Assembly (NCBI GenBank): GCA_016290775.1
Contig: JAEEVF010000002.1
Location: 1-64,000, forward strand
Length of the DNA stretch: 64,000 nt
From: Acetatifactor sp.
Lineage (GTDB): Bacteria > Bacillota > Clostridia > Lachnospirales > Lachnospiraceae
Direction: 5' to 3'
The position numbers and the translations under genes were made by a program. Numbering within the stretch: the stretch's first letter is position 1; every line of letters begins with the position of its first letter. The notes under the pieces are model-generated. The model was not told the origin of the DNA and searched no databases. It was given only the letters and a program-made list of their open reading frames with translations. Shown piece by piece: positions 1-9,317 of this stretch.

Positions 1-1
1 T

Positions 2-70
2 CCAGATGATTGGATTATAGCATCTTTTGGGGAAAAATGCACCATAAATTTGGCCCGTATTTGCCCCTAA
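2..70 (+). CDS. 3' end of an upstream gene (partial)
   Basis: One frame is open from the left window edge to a TAA at 68-70 and encodes about 22 residues ending in NLARICP. The next gene starts 75 bases later on the same strand, so this is probably the tail of the preceding gene of the polysaccharide operon. Too little is visible to assign a family, and the open frame could be chance. Confidence 0.3.
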   Translation, partial: PDDWIIASFGEKCTINLARICP

Positions 71-145
71 AATGAATTCTATGTAATTAGGCGATATTTC
101 AGTCGGGTTTTAGTTTTTCATTCTAGCATAAAGGAAAGAGAAAAT

Positions 146-1384
146 ATGCTTAAGGGCATTTTTGCGAAACAGAATACAAGTAAATATGTTATCAGCTTCA
201 ACCAAAGCTGGATGCACTTGAAGACATGGTTCTTTCTTCTGCCCGCTTTTAAGCTCGCGATAACGGAAAAGTATCCGATCATAGATAGGATTTTCATTCT
301 ATGGGCGATCCTTGCGTTGCTTCTCCTTGTGGTTGTGAGCGCGTTTCATGGGAAAGTGGAGAAGAAAGCAGTAGTGTACACCTTATGCCTGGGCATGTTC
401 TGTATGATATACGCAGCCATGACTAAGGTGTATACACCTGGGGCTTTCTTGGGTTCATTATCCCAGTCGGTACGAATGCTTTTATTCCCTTTCTTTCTTT
501 TGGCATACAGGGATATAGACTATAAACAGATCTTGTACTGTATTTCTGCGCCATGGAAAATAATACTGCTCTTGGACGCGATCAGCATATTTATAGACTA
601 TGACGGAAAACGTGAATATTCGCTGCTTGGCCTTGATAATACGGTAATATTCGTAATTATCCCTTTGCTTACGATCATTCTTTTAAACGATTATATCAAG
701 TACGGAAAATTCAGCACGTCATCGATCGCCGTATTTGGGTTATGTGTTATTGGAAAGTTCTACTCACATGCTGTTTCTGCTTGCATTGCATTGGCAGTGT
801 TCATCATAGCTTATTATGTCATTCTAAACAAAAAGAAATCAGTGCTTGTTCCGCTGGCGAAAAGGGTTTTGAATCCGACTATAATGTTTGGATTTTTCGT
901 GTCCTTTACTGCATTGATCCTGTTATTTAATATTACGCCCTTTTTTGTTAAACTATTCAGTATTTTTGGTAAGAACGGAACGATGACGGGAAGAACAAGG
1001 ATATGGGTGCTGACGGCAAATTCCATATTAAAGCATCCTATCCTAGGTTATGGACAGGCAGCTCCTGTCTATTTCCAGAATTATGTCGGACTTTCGATAT
1101 GGGACAAGGCTGCAACACATAGTCACAATTTTGCTCTTGAGCTTCTCTGGTCAACAGGGATCATCGGAACGTTTCTCTATGTGTATTTGATTATCAAGGC
1201 GATGAAAATGCTTTATAAGTACAGGGAGTTCATGGAGGTAAAACTTCTCAGCTGTGGATTTACCGCTTTTTCTGTCCTGATGATAACGGACTCCTATATC
1301 ATGCAGCCCGCTTTCATGACACTTTGCTTTTTATGCCTGAATATTGAAAAGATACTGATACAGAAAGATACAAACGGCAGTTAA
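146..1384 (+). CDS. O-antigen polymerase/ligase-like membrane protein
   Basis: A 412-residue polytopic membrane protein with roughly ten hydrophobic segments. The C-terminal half has the Wzy/WaaL (O-antigen ligase) hallmark: GRTRIW at residues 282-287, HPILGYG near 297-303, then a loop with THSHN (about 325-329) before the last membrane segments. Family members polymerise lipid-linked repeat units or transfer them to an acceptor on the outer face of the membrane. In a locus that also has a flippase, the repeat-unit polymerase (Wzy role) is the better guess; that choice is inference. An AAGGAAAGAG ribosome site lies 8 bases before the ATG. It heads a co-directional run with the pyruvyl transferase, MenD-like enzyme and flippase. 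AT-richer than genes beyond 8060. Confidence 0.85.
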   Translation: MLKGIFAKQNTSKYVISFNQSWMHLKTWFFLLPAFKLAITEKYPIIDRIFILWAILALLLLVVVSAFHGKVEKKAVVYTLCLGMFCMIYAAMTKVYTPGAFLGSLSQSVRMLLFPFFLLAYRDIDYKQILYCISAPWKIILLLDAISIFIDYDGKREYSLLGLDNTVIFVIIPLLTIILLNDYIKYGKFSTSSIAVFGLCVIGKFYSHAVSACIALAVFIIAYYVILNKKKSVLVPLAKRVLNPTIMFGFFVSFTALILLFNITPFFVKLFSIFGKNGTMTGRTRIWVLTANSILKHPILGYGQAAPVYFQNYVGLSIWDKAATHSHNFALELLWSTGIIGTFLYVYLIIKAMKMLYKYREFMEVKLLSCGFTAFSVLMITDSYIMQPAFMTLCFLCLNIEKILIQKDTNGS

Positions 1385-1410
1385 ATCTTTCTCTTGGTTT
1401 GAGGTGGAAT

Positions 1411-2481
1411 ATGGGGAATATCTATATACTGACTTTTCAGAATGCTTTGAATTACGGAGCAGTATTCCAGTGTACGGCTTTATACAGGACTGTTTCGGGT
1501 ATCGGGAATTGCTTTGTACTTGATTACCGATGCAGGAAGATAGAAGACAGCTACAAGCTTCTTTCCGTTAAGTATCCGATCAAAAAGAATGTCTACGGCC
1601 TGCTTGTAATGCCTGTCATAACGGCAAAGCGAAAAATGTTTGACGAATATCTGAAGAAGAATATCAGATGTTCCGAGACGTATCATAGTCCGGATGAACT
1701 TAGCGGTGAAAATTGGAATGCGGATGATGTTTTTATATGCGGAAGCGACCAGATCTGGAATACGGAGCTGACTGATTTTGATAAGTCATATTTCCTTGAT
1801 TTTGCAAAGGGACATAGAAAAATATCCTATGCAGCAAGTACGGGAAAAAGCATTGATAAGAGCGAATATGATTTTTTCCGGTGTATGCTGGCTGATTTCA
1901 ACGCAATAAGCGTCAGGGAAAAGACCTTAAAGAGTGAACTTGAGGCGATCGATATTGAGTGCAGGCAGATGATCGACCCTGTTTACCTTCTGCCTAAGAC
2001 GGAATGGCTGAAGATGGCCACTCCGATCTATATGCAAAAAGGCAGCTTCGTAATGATATTTCTGCTCCAGAAATCTCCGACGTTGCTTGAAGCAGCGGTG
2101 AAATATGCAAAGGCGCATAACAAGATACCGGTAGTCATTACCAATATGGCAAGGAACAAAATACAGGGAGTAAGATACGTTACCAAATGTAGCCCCTCGC
2201 AATTCCTTTCCTATTTGGACGGCGCCGATTCGATTTTCACAAACTCATTTCACGGTATTTCGCTGTCGATCATTTTTAATAAGAACTTCTATTTTGAATT
2301 TCTTGGCAGCGAACATAAGACAAACAGCCGGATCAAGGATATCATTGATCTTTTTGGTTTGCAGAAACAGAATATAACGCTTACGGACTATTTGGCGGAT
2401 ATTGATTATTCACAGATCAATCCGCGAATAGAATCTGAAAGTAAAAAGGCCATGGATTTTCTGAATGAGAATCTAAAATAG
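1411..2481 (+). CDS. polysaccharide pyruvyl transferase family protein
   Basis: A 356-residue soluble protein of the polysaccharide pyruvyl transferase family (PS_pyruv_trans), which adds ketal pyruvate from phosphoenolpyruvate to sugars of exopolysaccharides and wall polymers. Family features seen: the N-terminal NALNYGAVFQ segment, GSDQIWN in the first third followed by the serine/alanine-rich ISYAASTG, VSVREK-like ISVREKTL, and the C-terminal FTNSFHGISLS block. An upstream TTG at 1399 is in frame, but the ATG at 1411 has a GAGGTGG ribosome site at 1401-1407 and is preferred. It lies 26 bases after the polymerase and 23 bases before the ThDP enzyme. The acceptor sugar cannot be deduced. Confidence 0.88.
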   Translation: MGNIYILTFQNALNYGAVFQCTALYRTVSGIGNCFVLDYRCRKIEDSYKLLSVKYPIKKNVYGLLVMPVITAKRKMFDEYLKKNIRCSETYHSPDELSGENWNADDVFICGSDQIWNTELTDFDKSYFLDFAKGHRKISYAASTGKSIDKSEYDFFRCMLADFNAISVREKTLKSELEAIDIECRQMIDPVYLLPKTEWLKMATPIYMQKGSFVMIFLLQKSPTLLEAAVKYAKAHNKIPVVITNMARNKIQGVRYVTKCSPSQFLSYLDGADSIFTNSFHGISLSIIFNKNFYFEFLGSEHKTNSRIKDIIDLFGLQKQNITLTDYLADIDYSQINPRIESESKKAMDFLNENLK

Positions 2482-2504
2482 GTCTTGCGAAAAGGAGAAT
2501 ACAA

Positions 2505-4253
2505 ATGGCTTACTCGGAAAAGGAAAACGTAAAACTGCTTATTTCCATGCTTAAGGCATACAATATCAGACATCTTGTTTTATCGCCCGGCAGCAGAAAC
2601 ATACCCTTTGTTCACATGGCTGAGAATGATGATTTCTTTACCTGCTATTCTATTGTTGATGAAAGAAGTGCCGGTTTTTTTGCAATAGGACTCATTGAGC
2701 GGCTTAACGTACCTGTTGGGATATGCTGCACGTCCGGAACAGCTGTATGCAACTATACCTCAGCAGTCGCAGAGGCATATTATCAGAGGCTTCCTCTCGT
2801 TGTACTTACGGCTGACAGACTGAATTATTTCCTGAATCAGAATGAGGATCAGATGATCCCTCAGCAGGAATTGCTCAAAAGCATAACCAAGGTTGGCGTA
2901 CAGATCTCTACGATCAAGGACTCACAGGACTATTGGTATACAAAAAACCGTCTCAACGCAGCACTTCTTGAACTTGATCACCACGGTAAAGGGCCTGTAC
3001 ATATCAATTTCATTGTTGAGGACAAATGTGCAAATACTGCCGACGTAACATACGAAAAGCCCGAGGATATAGCAAGAGTATACAGGTATGAGCTTGAGAA
3101 GAAGAGTACGGATCTTTCAGCGTGTATCAGTGATCTTACAGACAAAAAGGTAATGGTAGTATACGGTCAGAGCTACGGCGTTTCTGCGTCGGAAATGGAG
3201 CTTCTTGAAAGCTTTGTAAGCCGTTTTAACTGTGTTGTATTAAAGGATCATATCTCAAATCTGTCATACGATAAGGCATTCCTTCCTTTTGCCGCTGTCA
3301 AGGCTCTCTCAGAGGCTGATAAGACAAAGCTGAAACCGGATATCATCATAACGCTTAATGGCAACTGTACCTTCATGCCTATGCTCAAAAAATTCACGAG
3401 CCTTGGGGCGAAACAGTGGGATGTATGTGATGACGGTATCCTCAGGGATTGTCTGCACAACCTTACAAAGATATTTGAAGGTTCGGCAAGCGATTTCCTC
3501 AAAATGATGTCTGATACAGATGGCAAGTCCGATAACAGCTATTATGATCTCTGGGAAGAGCATATGGGTTCTGTCGCAATTCCCGAGCCGGAATATTCAA
3601 GTCTTGCTGCAGTGAAGATGTTTGTGGAAAACGTTCCTTCCGGCAGTATCGTTCACCTTGCAAACAGTAGTACCGTAAGATACGCAAATATGTTCCGTTT
3701 CAATGAGAATATAAAAGTATACTGTAACAGAGGAACAAACGGGATCGACGGTTCTTTCTCCGCATTTATGGGGAATGCCGTAGCTTCCGATGAACCTACA
3801 TTCCTTCTCATAGGCGACTTAAGCTTTTTCTATGATATGAATGCCTGTTGGAACAGATATTGCGGAAAGAATATCAGGATCATGCTGAATAACAACTCCG
3901 GCGCGGAGCTTTTCCATTATGACCATGGTGCAAAGATCGAGCGTATCAATGAGTATATCGCGGCAGAGCACAATGCACTTGCTAAGGGCTGGATAGAGTC
4001 AAGGGGATTTAAGTATCTTTGTGCTCATAATGCGGAAGAACTTGATGCGGCATGCGCAGAATTTTTCAGAAGTGATTCAGACTGCCCCATATTTCTGGAA
4101 GTTTTTACGGACAAAAAAGCTGACTCTGACATTGTTCATAAGTATTTTGATGAGATATCCAATCTCAGTTTTAAGGAAAGTGCTAAAAATGCCATTAAAA
4201 AGGCAACTTATAAGAACGGTACTCTTTCAAAGCTCATTCGCAAGTTAAAGTAA
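2505..4253 (+). CDS. MenD-like thiamine-diphosphate enzyme in polysaccharide locus
   Basis: A 582-residue thiamine-diphosphate enzyme whose N-terminal domain reads like MenD (SEPHCHC synthase of menaquinone synthesis): SPGSR at 27-31, DERSAGFFA at 52-60 with the cofactor-activating glutamate at 54 or its neighbour, CTSGTA at 75-80 and TADR at 102-105. The C-terminal cofactor domain has GDLSFFYDMNACW followed by LNNNSG, the GDG...NN-type metal/pyrophosphate motif. No other men gene is in the window, and the gene sits between a pyruvyl transferase and a flippase with the TAA overlapping an in-frame ATG of the flippase frame. A role in making an unusual 2-oxoacid-derived sugar or polymer substituent is inferred, not shown. 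The residue block that follows TADR differs from classical MenD. Confidence 0.8.
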   Translation: MAYSEKENVKLLISMLKAYNIRHLVLSPGSRNIPFVHMAENDDFFTCYSIVDERSAGFFAIGLIERLNVPVGICCTSGTAVCNYTSAVAEAYYQRLPLVVLTADRLNYFLNQNEDQMIPQQELLKSITKVGVQISTIKDSQDYWYTKNRLNAALLELDHHGKGPVHINFIVEDKCANTADVTYEKPEDIARVYRYELEKKSTDLSACISDLTDKKVMVVYGQSYGVSASEMELLESFVSRFNCVVLKDHISNLSYDKAFLPFAAVKALSEADKTKLKPDIIITLNGNCTFMPMLKKFTSLGAKQWDVCDDGILRDCLHNLTKIFEGSASDFLKMMSDTDGKSDNSYYDLWEEHMGSVAIPEPEYSSLAAVKMFVENVPSGSIVHLANSSTVRYANMFRFNENIKVYCNRGTNGIDGSFSAFMGNAVASDEPTFLLIGDLSFFYDMNACWNRYCGKNIRIMLNNNSGAELFHYDHGAKIERINEYIAAEHNALAKGWIESRGFKYLCAHNAEELDAACAEFFRSDSDCPIFLEVFTDKKADSDIVHKYFDEISNLSFKESAKNAIKKATYKNGTLSKLIRKLK

Positions 4254-4276
4254 TGATATCCGGGGAGTATTGGTTA

Positions 4277-5695
4277 ATGAGTAGAGAAAAAGAACTTGTC
4301 AAAAACTCGTTTATTATATCGATCGGAACTTTTCTGCCTAAGCTTGTAAGTCTTGTAACCCTGCCCATAGTATCCGCGGGACTTACAAAGGCGGAGTATG
4401 GTACGTATGACCTTATAACAACTATGGTTTCTTGCGTAATGCCATTTATAACTCTGCAGATACATACGGCAGCTTTCCGTTTTCTTGTTGACGCAAGAAA
4501 TAATAAGCTGGAAACAGAAAAGATCGTTTCCAGTCTTTTGTTTTACATCGTAAGTGTTTCGGCTGTAGCATTGGTGGCGGTATTCTTTATGCTGCAAAAG
4601 CTCCCGGTACTTATGAGACTAATGATATGTCTTTACTTCTTCCTTGATGCCTTCGTCTTTGCGATGCGTCAGGTCGTGCGTGGAATATCCAAGAACGTGG
4701 TTTATTCTGTCAGTACGGTAGTGCAGGCCCTTATAGAAATGGCATTGGTTGTTGTTTCCATAAAGTTTGCAAATATGGGACTGATCGGACTTCTGCTGTC
4801 ATTCAACATTGCTTTTCTGGCAAGCAACGCGGTGCTTATGATAGGCGGGAAACTGTTTTCCTATGTAAAGATCAGCAGAATAAGCAAAGATGAAGTGATC
4901 CGTATGTTGAAATATTCTTGGCCGCTTGTGCCGACCGTGCTTTCTGACTGGGTACTCAGCATCTCCGACAGAACGGTCATAACGGCGTTTATCGGCATCG
5001 AAGCAACGGCAGTATATGGTATCGCCAATAAGATACCGGCACTGCTTAACCTTGTAAAAACTACGTTTACGTATGCATGGCAGGAAAATGCATCATTATC
5101 CTCAGAGAGTTCTGATAAAGCGGAGTATTATACAAGTGTTTTCTACAGCATTAAGAATATTGCCGTGGGAGCAACTGCAATGCTGATTGCGGGAACGCCT
5201 ATACTTTTCAGGATATTTATTAAGGGAGATTATGCGGAAGCATATCCTCAGATACCGATATTGTTTTTGGGATTCTTCTTTTCGCTTCTCTCTGCATTCT
5301 ATGGCGGTATTTACATAGCTAACAAGAAGACGGTCTCAATGGGCGTTACTACCTTTGTGGCCGCTCTGATCAATCTTGTGATTGATCTGCTTTTTATAAA
5401 GCTTATTGGTATTTATGCGGCTTCTGTTTCTACCGTGGCCGGCTATCTTTTCCTTTTTGTATTCAGAACGGTTGACCTGCGCAAGAAATATAACATGAAA
5501 TTAGATGGCTTGAAGATTCTCCCCTATATAGCCGTACTTATTGGTATGTGTGTCATCTGCTGGCAGAATACGTTGATACTCAATGGTGTCAATCTTGTGG
5601 TAGGCACGATATTCTGTTTTATCATAAACAAAGACCTGATCTTTAAAGTTACGGATATGTTGCTTAAAAAGCTGGCAAGAATAAAAAAGAAGTAA
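4277..5695 (+). CDS. Wzx-type polysaccharide flippase
   Basis: A 472-residue integral membrane protein with about 12-14 transmembrane segments, matching the polysaccharide transporter branch of the MATE/MVF superfamily (Wzx/RfbX). Family members flip undecaprenyl-linked repeat units to the outer face of the membrane. N-terminal KNSFIISIGTFLPKL and the charged loop around SDRTVITAFIG are typical. An in-frame ATG at 4253 overlaps the previous stop (TAATG). The ATG at 4277 has a GGGGAG ribosome site at 4262-4267 and a normal MSREKELVKNS beginning, so it is preferred. It ends 10 bases before the convergent ATP-grasp gene. Confidence 0.88.
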   Translation: MSREKELVKNSFIISIGTFLPKLVSLVTLPIVSAGLTKAEYGTYDLITTMVSCVMPFITLQIHTAAFRFLVDARNNKLETEKIVSSLLFYIVSVSAVALVAVFFMLQKLPVLMRLMICLYFFLDAFVFAMRQVVRGISKNVVYSVSTVVQALIEMALVVVSIKFANMGLIGLLLSFNIAFLASNAVLMIGGKLFSYVKISRISKDEVIRMLKYSWPLVPTVLSDWVLSISDRTVITAFIGIEATAVYGIANKIPALLNLVKTTFTYAWQENASLSSESSDKAEYYTSVFYSIKNIAVGATAMLIAGTPILFRIFIKGDYAEAYPQIPILFLGFFFSLLSAFYGGIYIANKKTVSMGVTTFVAALINLVIDLLFIKLIGIYAASVSTVAGYLFLFVFRTVDLRKKYNMKLDGLKILPYIAVLIGMCVICWQNTLILNGVNLVVGTIFCFIINKDLIFKVTDMLLKKLARIKKK

Positions 5696-5705
5696 GCAGG
5701 CTCCT

Positions 5706-6878
5706 TCAGAATAAATCAGTTATATTAAGAGCATCAAGTAACTCCGCTTTAATTCCTCTGTTATAAAGTTGCTGCGGCCCGATTAACTGCGGTCTTCCGT
5801 TGGCTTCTACCAGGCACCATCCCTTTTTCGTATATGCCAGATCCCAACCGACGCATCTCACGTTAGGAAGCTTCAGCGCCAGTTCCGTAGCCAATGAACG
5901 AAGCCCTTGCCAATCCGGCATTTGGAATCCCTTATAAACCGTATGGGAGTCGGGATGTTCCTTCACTATCTCACCAAATTCCGTCATTGCATCTGTTTCA
6001 ATCATGCCGCTTTCCGTATGAATGCCAGCTCTGCCACCGCCGGCCGCACCGTTATCTATGAATGAACCGTTTGATCCGGTTCGAATAAAGCAATAAAGAA
6101 TTCTCACTTTTCCGTCTCGTATACAAGTTATACATCTTACGGTATTTACGGAGGATTCGTTGAACATCGAAAGTACGTCTTGGTTTATGGGCTCTTCAAG
6201 AAGATAACAATCTTCTGTGATCAACTTGCTAAAATATTCGTCTTTTGTGCAGCCGACTTCATCAATATTTATTTTTTTAACGCCTTGACCACAGTTTTTT
6301 CTTATGTTTTTCTGTACAAACACTGGATATTTATCAGTAAAGTCCATAAAAGCTTTACGGTCATTTTCAGATCTGATCTCCAGGGCATCGCGTTTGTAAT
6401 ATTCTTTAAAGTATTCATATGTCAGTTGCTTATTGCGTGCATACTGCATATCGACAATATCATTAACGTGATAAAAAAGAATGATCCGCTCTCTTTCAGA
6501 AACATATTCTTTTCTTTCTGCAAAACTTTTTTCCTTTAGGCGATAGCAGTAGTATTCATCCGGCATAAACCCATATGCAAGCGCACTGAAAAGGATATCG
6601 TTTTCTGTTTCCGCATCAATCTGCACGTTAGTCATTTTACGATATGCTGCTATCTTCTTTTGCAAAGAAGCCACAAACTCTTTGTCAGACTTACGGTACT
6701 TTTCAAGTATTTCATTTAGCTTAGCCGGATCAGCTTCAACCGCTGCAACGTCTTCCTTTTTCATCCAATGTCTGTTGGCCTGCAGCAGTTTCACTTTGGT
6801 ACCAGCTTTTTTGATCAATGCGTTCTTTCGGCCATATTTGAACGTGAAGGGCTCAATATCCCTTAAATTTAAAAACAT
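5706..6878 (-). CDS. sugar-transfer-associated ATP-grasp protein
   Basis: A 390-residue soluble protein resembling the ATP-grasp family found with sugar-transfer genes (Pfam ATPgrasp_ST). Seen: the Phe/Lys-rich N-terminal half, then the ATP-grasp core with the lysine-containing YPVFVQK segment, LLEEPINQ, the NTVRCIT motif, the glycine-rich GSNGSFIDNGAAGGGR loop, and the metal-binding LVEANGRPQ near the C-terminus. The biochemical reaction is not established for this family; attachment of an amino acid or acyl group to a glycan is a plausible inference. It faces the flippase gene convergently and is divergent from the acyltransferase. Start ATG at 6878 has a GGAGGAA site at about 6886-6892. 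Confidence 0.8.
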   Translation of the reverse strand: MFLNLRDIEPFTFKYGRKNALIKKAGTKVKLLQANRHWMKKEDVAAVEADPAKLNEILEKYRKSDKEFVASLQKKIAAYRKMTNVQIDAETENDILFSALAYGFMPDEYYCYRLKEKSFAERKEYVSERERIILFYHVNDIVDMQYARNKQLTYEYFKEYYKRDALEIRSENDRKAFMDFTDKYPVFVQKNIRKNCGQGVKKINIDEVGCTKDEYFSKLITEDCYLLEEPINQDVLSMFNESSVNTVRCITCIRDGKVRILYCFIRTGSNGSFIDNGAAGGGRAGIHTESGMIETDAMTEFGEIVKEHPDSHTVYKGFQMPDWQGLRSLATELALKLPNVRCVGWDLAYTKKGWCLVEANGRPQLIGPQQLYNRGIKAELLDALNITDLF

Positions 6879-7060
6879 ATGCCAAATTCCTCCGGAATAT
6901 AGTGGACTTTCCGCAAAGCTTTAAGTTTTTACGGATATTTGTACCATGACAGTATAGCAGATGTCTTCGGACAATGCAATCAGCTTGCACTAAACCGATC
7001 ACGGGAAAAATGAAGTATTATCCCTGTAAAGGCTATTTGACGTTTCAAGGAGATTTCAAT

Positions 7061-8062
7061 ATGAAAAATAGCAGAAAATATAATACTTTAGATGGGCTTC
7101 GAACAATTGCGTGTTTCGGGATCATTATGATGCATATGAATGCAAATAACAAACAATATGAGATTCCGGGTTTTATCTATAATTCGATGATTCCCTCATT
7201 AACAAATTTCGTGTTTTTGTTTATGATCCTGTCTGCATTTGGTATTTGCTGCGGATATTATGAAAAAGTCTTTACCAATTGTTTTGATCCTACCGAATTT
7301 TATAAACGACGTTATGCTAAAATCCTGCCGTTTTTCTCTTTTTTAGTATTGCTTGATCTGCTCATTTCCTTTAGTAAGAACTCGGTGTACGAGGCTATTG
7401 CTGACGTGACGTTGACCTTTGGACTCTTTCCAAATGATATTCAAGTGATCGGTGTTGGTTGGTTTTTGGGAGTGATTTTTGCTTTCTATATGATATTTCC
7501 GTTTTATTGTGTTTTAATAGCAACAAAGAAAAGAGCATGGATTTTTTTAGGTATCTCACTGATATTGAACTATGTGTGTATCAGTTATTTTGGAGTTGGA
7601 AGAGAAAATATCGTATATTCATTTTGTTTCTTTATGGCAGGAGGATTGGTTTATCTGTATAGAGATCATATACAAAAGATAAGATGGTACGTCTCAGTTC
7701 CTTTACTGCTTGCAAGCATTATATTATTTTATTGTGTCGGAGGTAATGCATTTACGTATCTTTTTGTAAATGGAATGTTTGTGATACTGGCATTAGGGGA
7801 ATGCGGTTCCTTTTTAGAAAACAAGTTTACGCATTTTATTAGTGAGATAAGCCTGGAAATGTATCTTTCGCATATGGTGATATTCAGGGCGATTGAAAAA
7901 TTACGTCTTAATACCAGATTTGGAAATGGATTATTACAGTATGTCGTAACAGTTCTTCTTGTTATCGGATTAGATATTATATTTGCGTTTGCGGCAAACA
8001 GAGTGATCAATTTCTGCATGACGCACTGTGATAAAGGCAAAAACTTGGGAGAGGGAAAATGA
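7061..8062 (+). CDS. acyltransferase family 3 membrane protein
   Basis: A 333-residue membrane protein of the acyltransferase_3 (OafA/NolL-like) family, which O-acylates cell-surface sugars from cytoplasmic acyl donors. Seen: the N-terminal LDGLRTIACF block with Arg14 followed in the first membrane helix by MMHM (His25), the FKRRY-like FYKRRYAKI motif, and about ten membrane segments. A longer frame opens upstream, but the ATG at 7061 has an AAGGAGAT ribosome site at 7048-7055. The stop overlaps the next start (ATGA), so the NUDIX-HD gene is translationally coupled although it is much GC-richer. Confidence 0.85.
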   Translation: MKNSRKYNTLDGLRTIACFGIIMMHMNANNKQYEIPGFIYNSMIPSLTNFVFLFMILSAFGICCGYYEKVFTNCFDPTEFYKRRYAKILPFFSFLVLLDLLISFSKNSVYEAIADVTLTFGLFPNDIQVIGVGWFLGVIFAFYMIFPFYCVLIATKKRAWIFLGISLILNYVCISYFGVGRENIVYSFCFFMAGGLVYLYRDHIQKIRWYVSVPLLLASIILFYCVGGNAFTYLFVNGMFVILALGECGSFLENKFTHFISEISLEMYLSHMVIFRAIEKLRLNTRFGNGLLQYVVTVLLVIGLDIIFAFAANRVINFCMTHCDKGKNLGEGK

Positions 8063-9270
8063 GAGAGCTTTTTTCTTTGGATCAGCACAATTACAAAGAA
8101 GGCGGGAAGGAGTATTCCAGGCCGTCGGTGCGCGGGATCATATTGCAGGACGGAAAGGTTTTGCTTGTGCATTCCAAGAAGTTTGGGTATATGAAATTTC
8201 CGGGCGGCGGCATTGAACCGGGAGAGGACCACGTGCAGGCTCTTTGCAGGGAAGTACGTGAGGAGACGGGGCTGGAAGTGGCGCCGGAATCCGTTCGGGA
8301 GTTTGGCTACGTGCCAAGGCGCCAGAAGGATAAAGTCGATGAGAATGGCATCTTTGTTCAGGACAATTTTTACTATTTCTGCGAACTGAAGGATGGCGTA
8401 AAAACCGCGACGAAGCTGGATGATTATGAAAGAGAAGAGGGCTTTACGCCCGTATGGATGGAGCCTTTTTTTGCAAGTCAAAGAAACAGGTACGTGGATC
8501 TTTCTCAGGAAGGTCTGGACGCGATCATGGTAAAGCGTGAGGCGAAGGTCCTTGATCTTGTGGACCTTGAGGCGCGAAGGATCGAGCGAAAAGATCACGA
8601 AAGAAAGACCTTGGAAGCGTTGGGGCGGCCTGAATACTTTGAAATGCTGGAATTCGTGAAAGAGCAGTTGGACGAGGAGAGAACGGAGCGTGAGGGGAGC
8701 GGCAAGATCGATATTGCCTACAGTCGGTACGATCATACAAGGCGCGTGCTTGCGTGGGTGCTCAGGTTATATGAAGGCTCCAAGCGCAAAGACGAGATCC
8801 GTTTTGATGAGCTTGTGATCGCGACGATCTTTCATGACGCGGGTCGCAATCCGACGGCTGGAAAGGACATACCGCATGCCCTGGCAGGCGTTCCCATCAC
8901 GAAGAAATACCTTGAAGAGAGGGGATATGCACCCGAAAAGGTGTCTTACGTTTGCGACTTGGTGGCGCGGCATTCTGATAAACATCGCATGCGCGAAGAA
9001 GGCTTGGATCCTGGGCTTTTGATGCTAATGGAGGCCGATCTCATCGATGATATGGGCGCGCTTGGCATTGTCATGGACTGCATGATCACGGAGAGCAGAA
9101 ATTCGGATGCAAAATTCGAGGATTGCCTGGATCACATGACAAGATATACCTTGCGGCAGCAGGAGGAAGAAAATCCCATGGTGTCGCCGGAGGCGATTGC
9201 TTTTTGGGATGAAAAGACAAGGCTTGCAAGGCAGTTCGTGGAAGCGCTTCGGCGCGACGTGATGCTGTAG
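8059..9270 (+). CDS. NUDIX hydrolase-HD domain fusion
   Basis: A 403-residue two-domain protein. Residues about 20-150 form a NUDIX domain with a complete box: Gly50, Glu56, then REVREETGL at 64-72, the metal-binding catalytic helix for hydrolysis of nucleoside-diphosphate-linked substrates. Residues about 215-400 form an HD phosphohydrolase domain, with FHDAGR near 257-262 as the HD pair and VARHSDKH near 303-310 as a further histidine site. The pairing suggests nucleotide clean-up or signalling-nucleotide turnover; the substrate is unknown. The ATG overlaps the stop of the acyltransferase by four bases. Base composition shifts here to GC-richer than the polysaccharide locus. Confidence 0.85.
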   Translation: MRELFSLDQHNYKEGGKEYSRPSVRGIILQDGKVLLVHSKKFGYMKFPGGGIEPGEDHVQALCREVREETGLEVAPESVREFGYVPRRQKDKVDENGIFVQDNFYYFCELKDGVKTATKLDDYEREEGFTPVWMEPFFASQRNRYVDLSQEGLDAIMVKREAKVLDLVDLEARRIERKDHERKTLEALGRPEYFEMLEFVKEQLDEERTEREGSGKIDIAYSRYDHTRRVLAWVLRLYEGSKRKDEIRFDELVIATIFHDAGRNPTAGKDIPHALAGVPITKKYLEERGYAPEKVSYVCDLVARHSDKHRMREEGLDPGLLMLMEADLIDDMGALGIVMDCMITESRNSDAKFEDCLDHMTRYTLRQQEEENPMVSPEAIAFWDEKTRLARQFVEALRRDVML

Positions 9271-9317
9271 GAGCGGCCGTTTTTTATGATTTTGTCGAGA
9301 ACGCAAGGAGGTATTGA

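Noticed and set aside
7729..8736. 335-codon open frame on the minus strand
   Set aside because: Antisense to the acyltransferase and NUDIX-HD genes, no ribosome site, and a Phe/Leu/His-rich composition typical of shadow frames.
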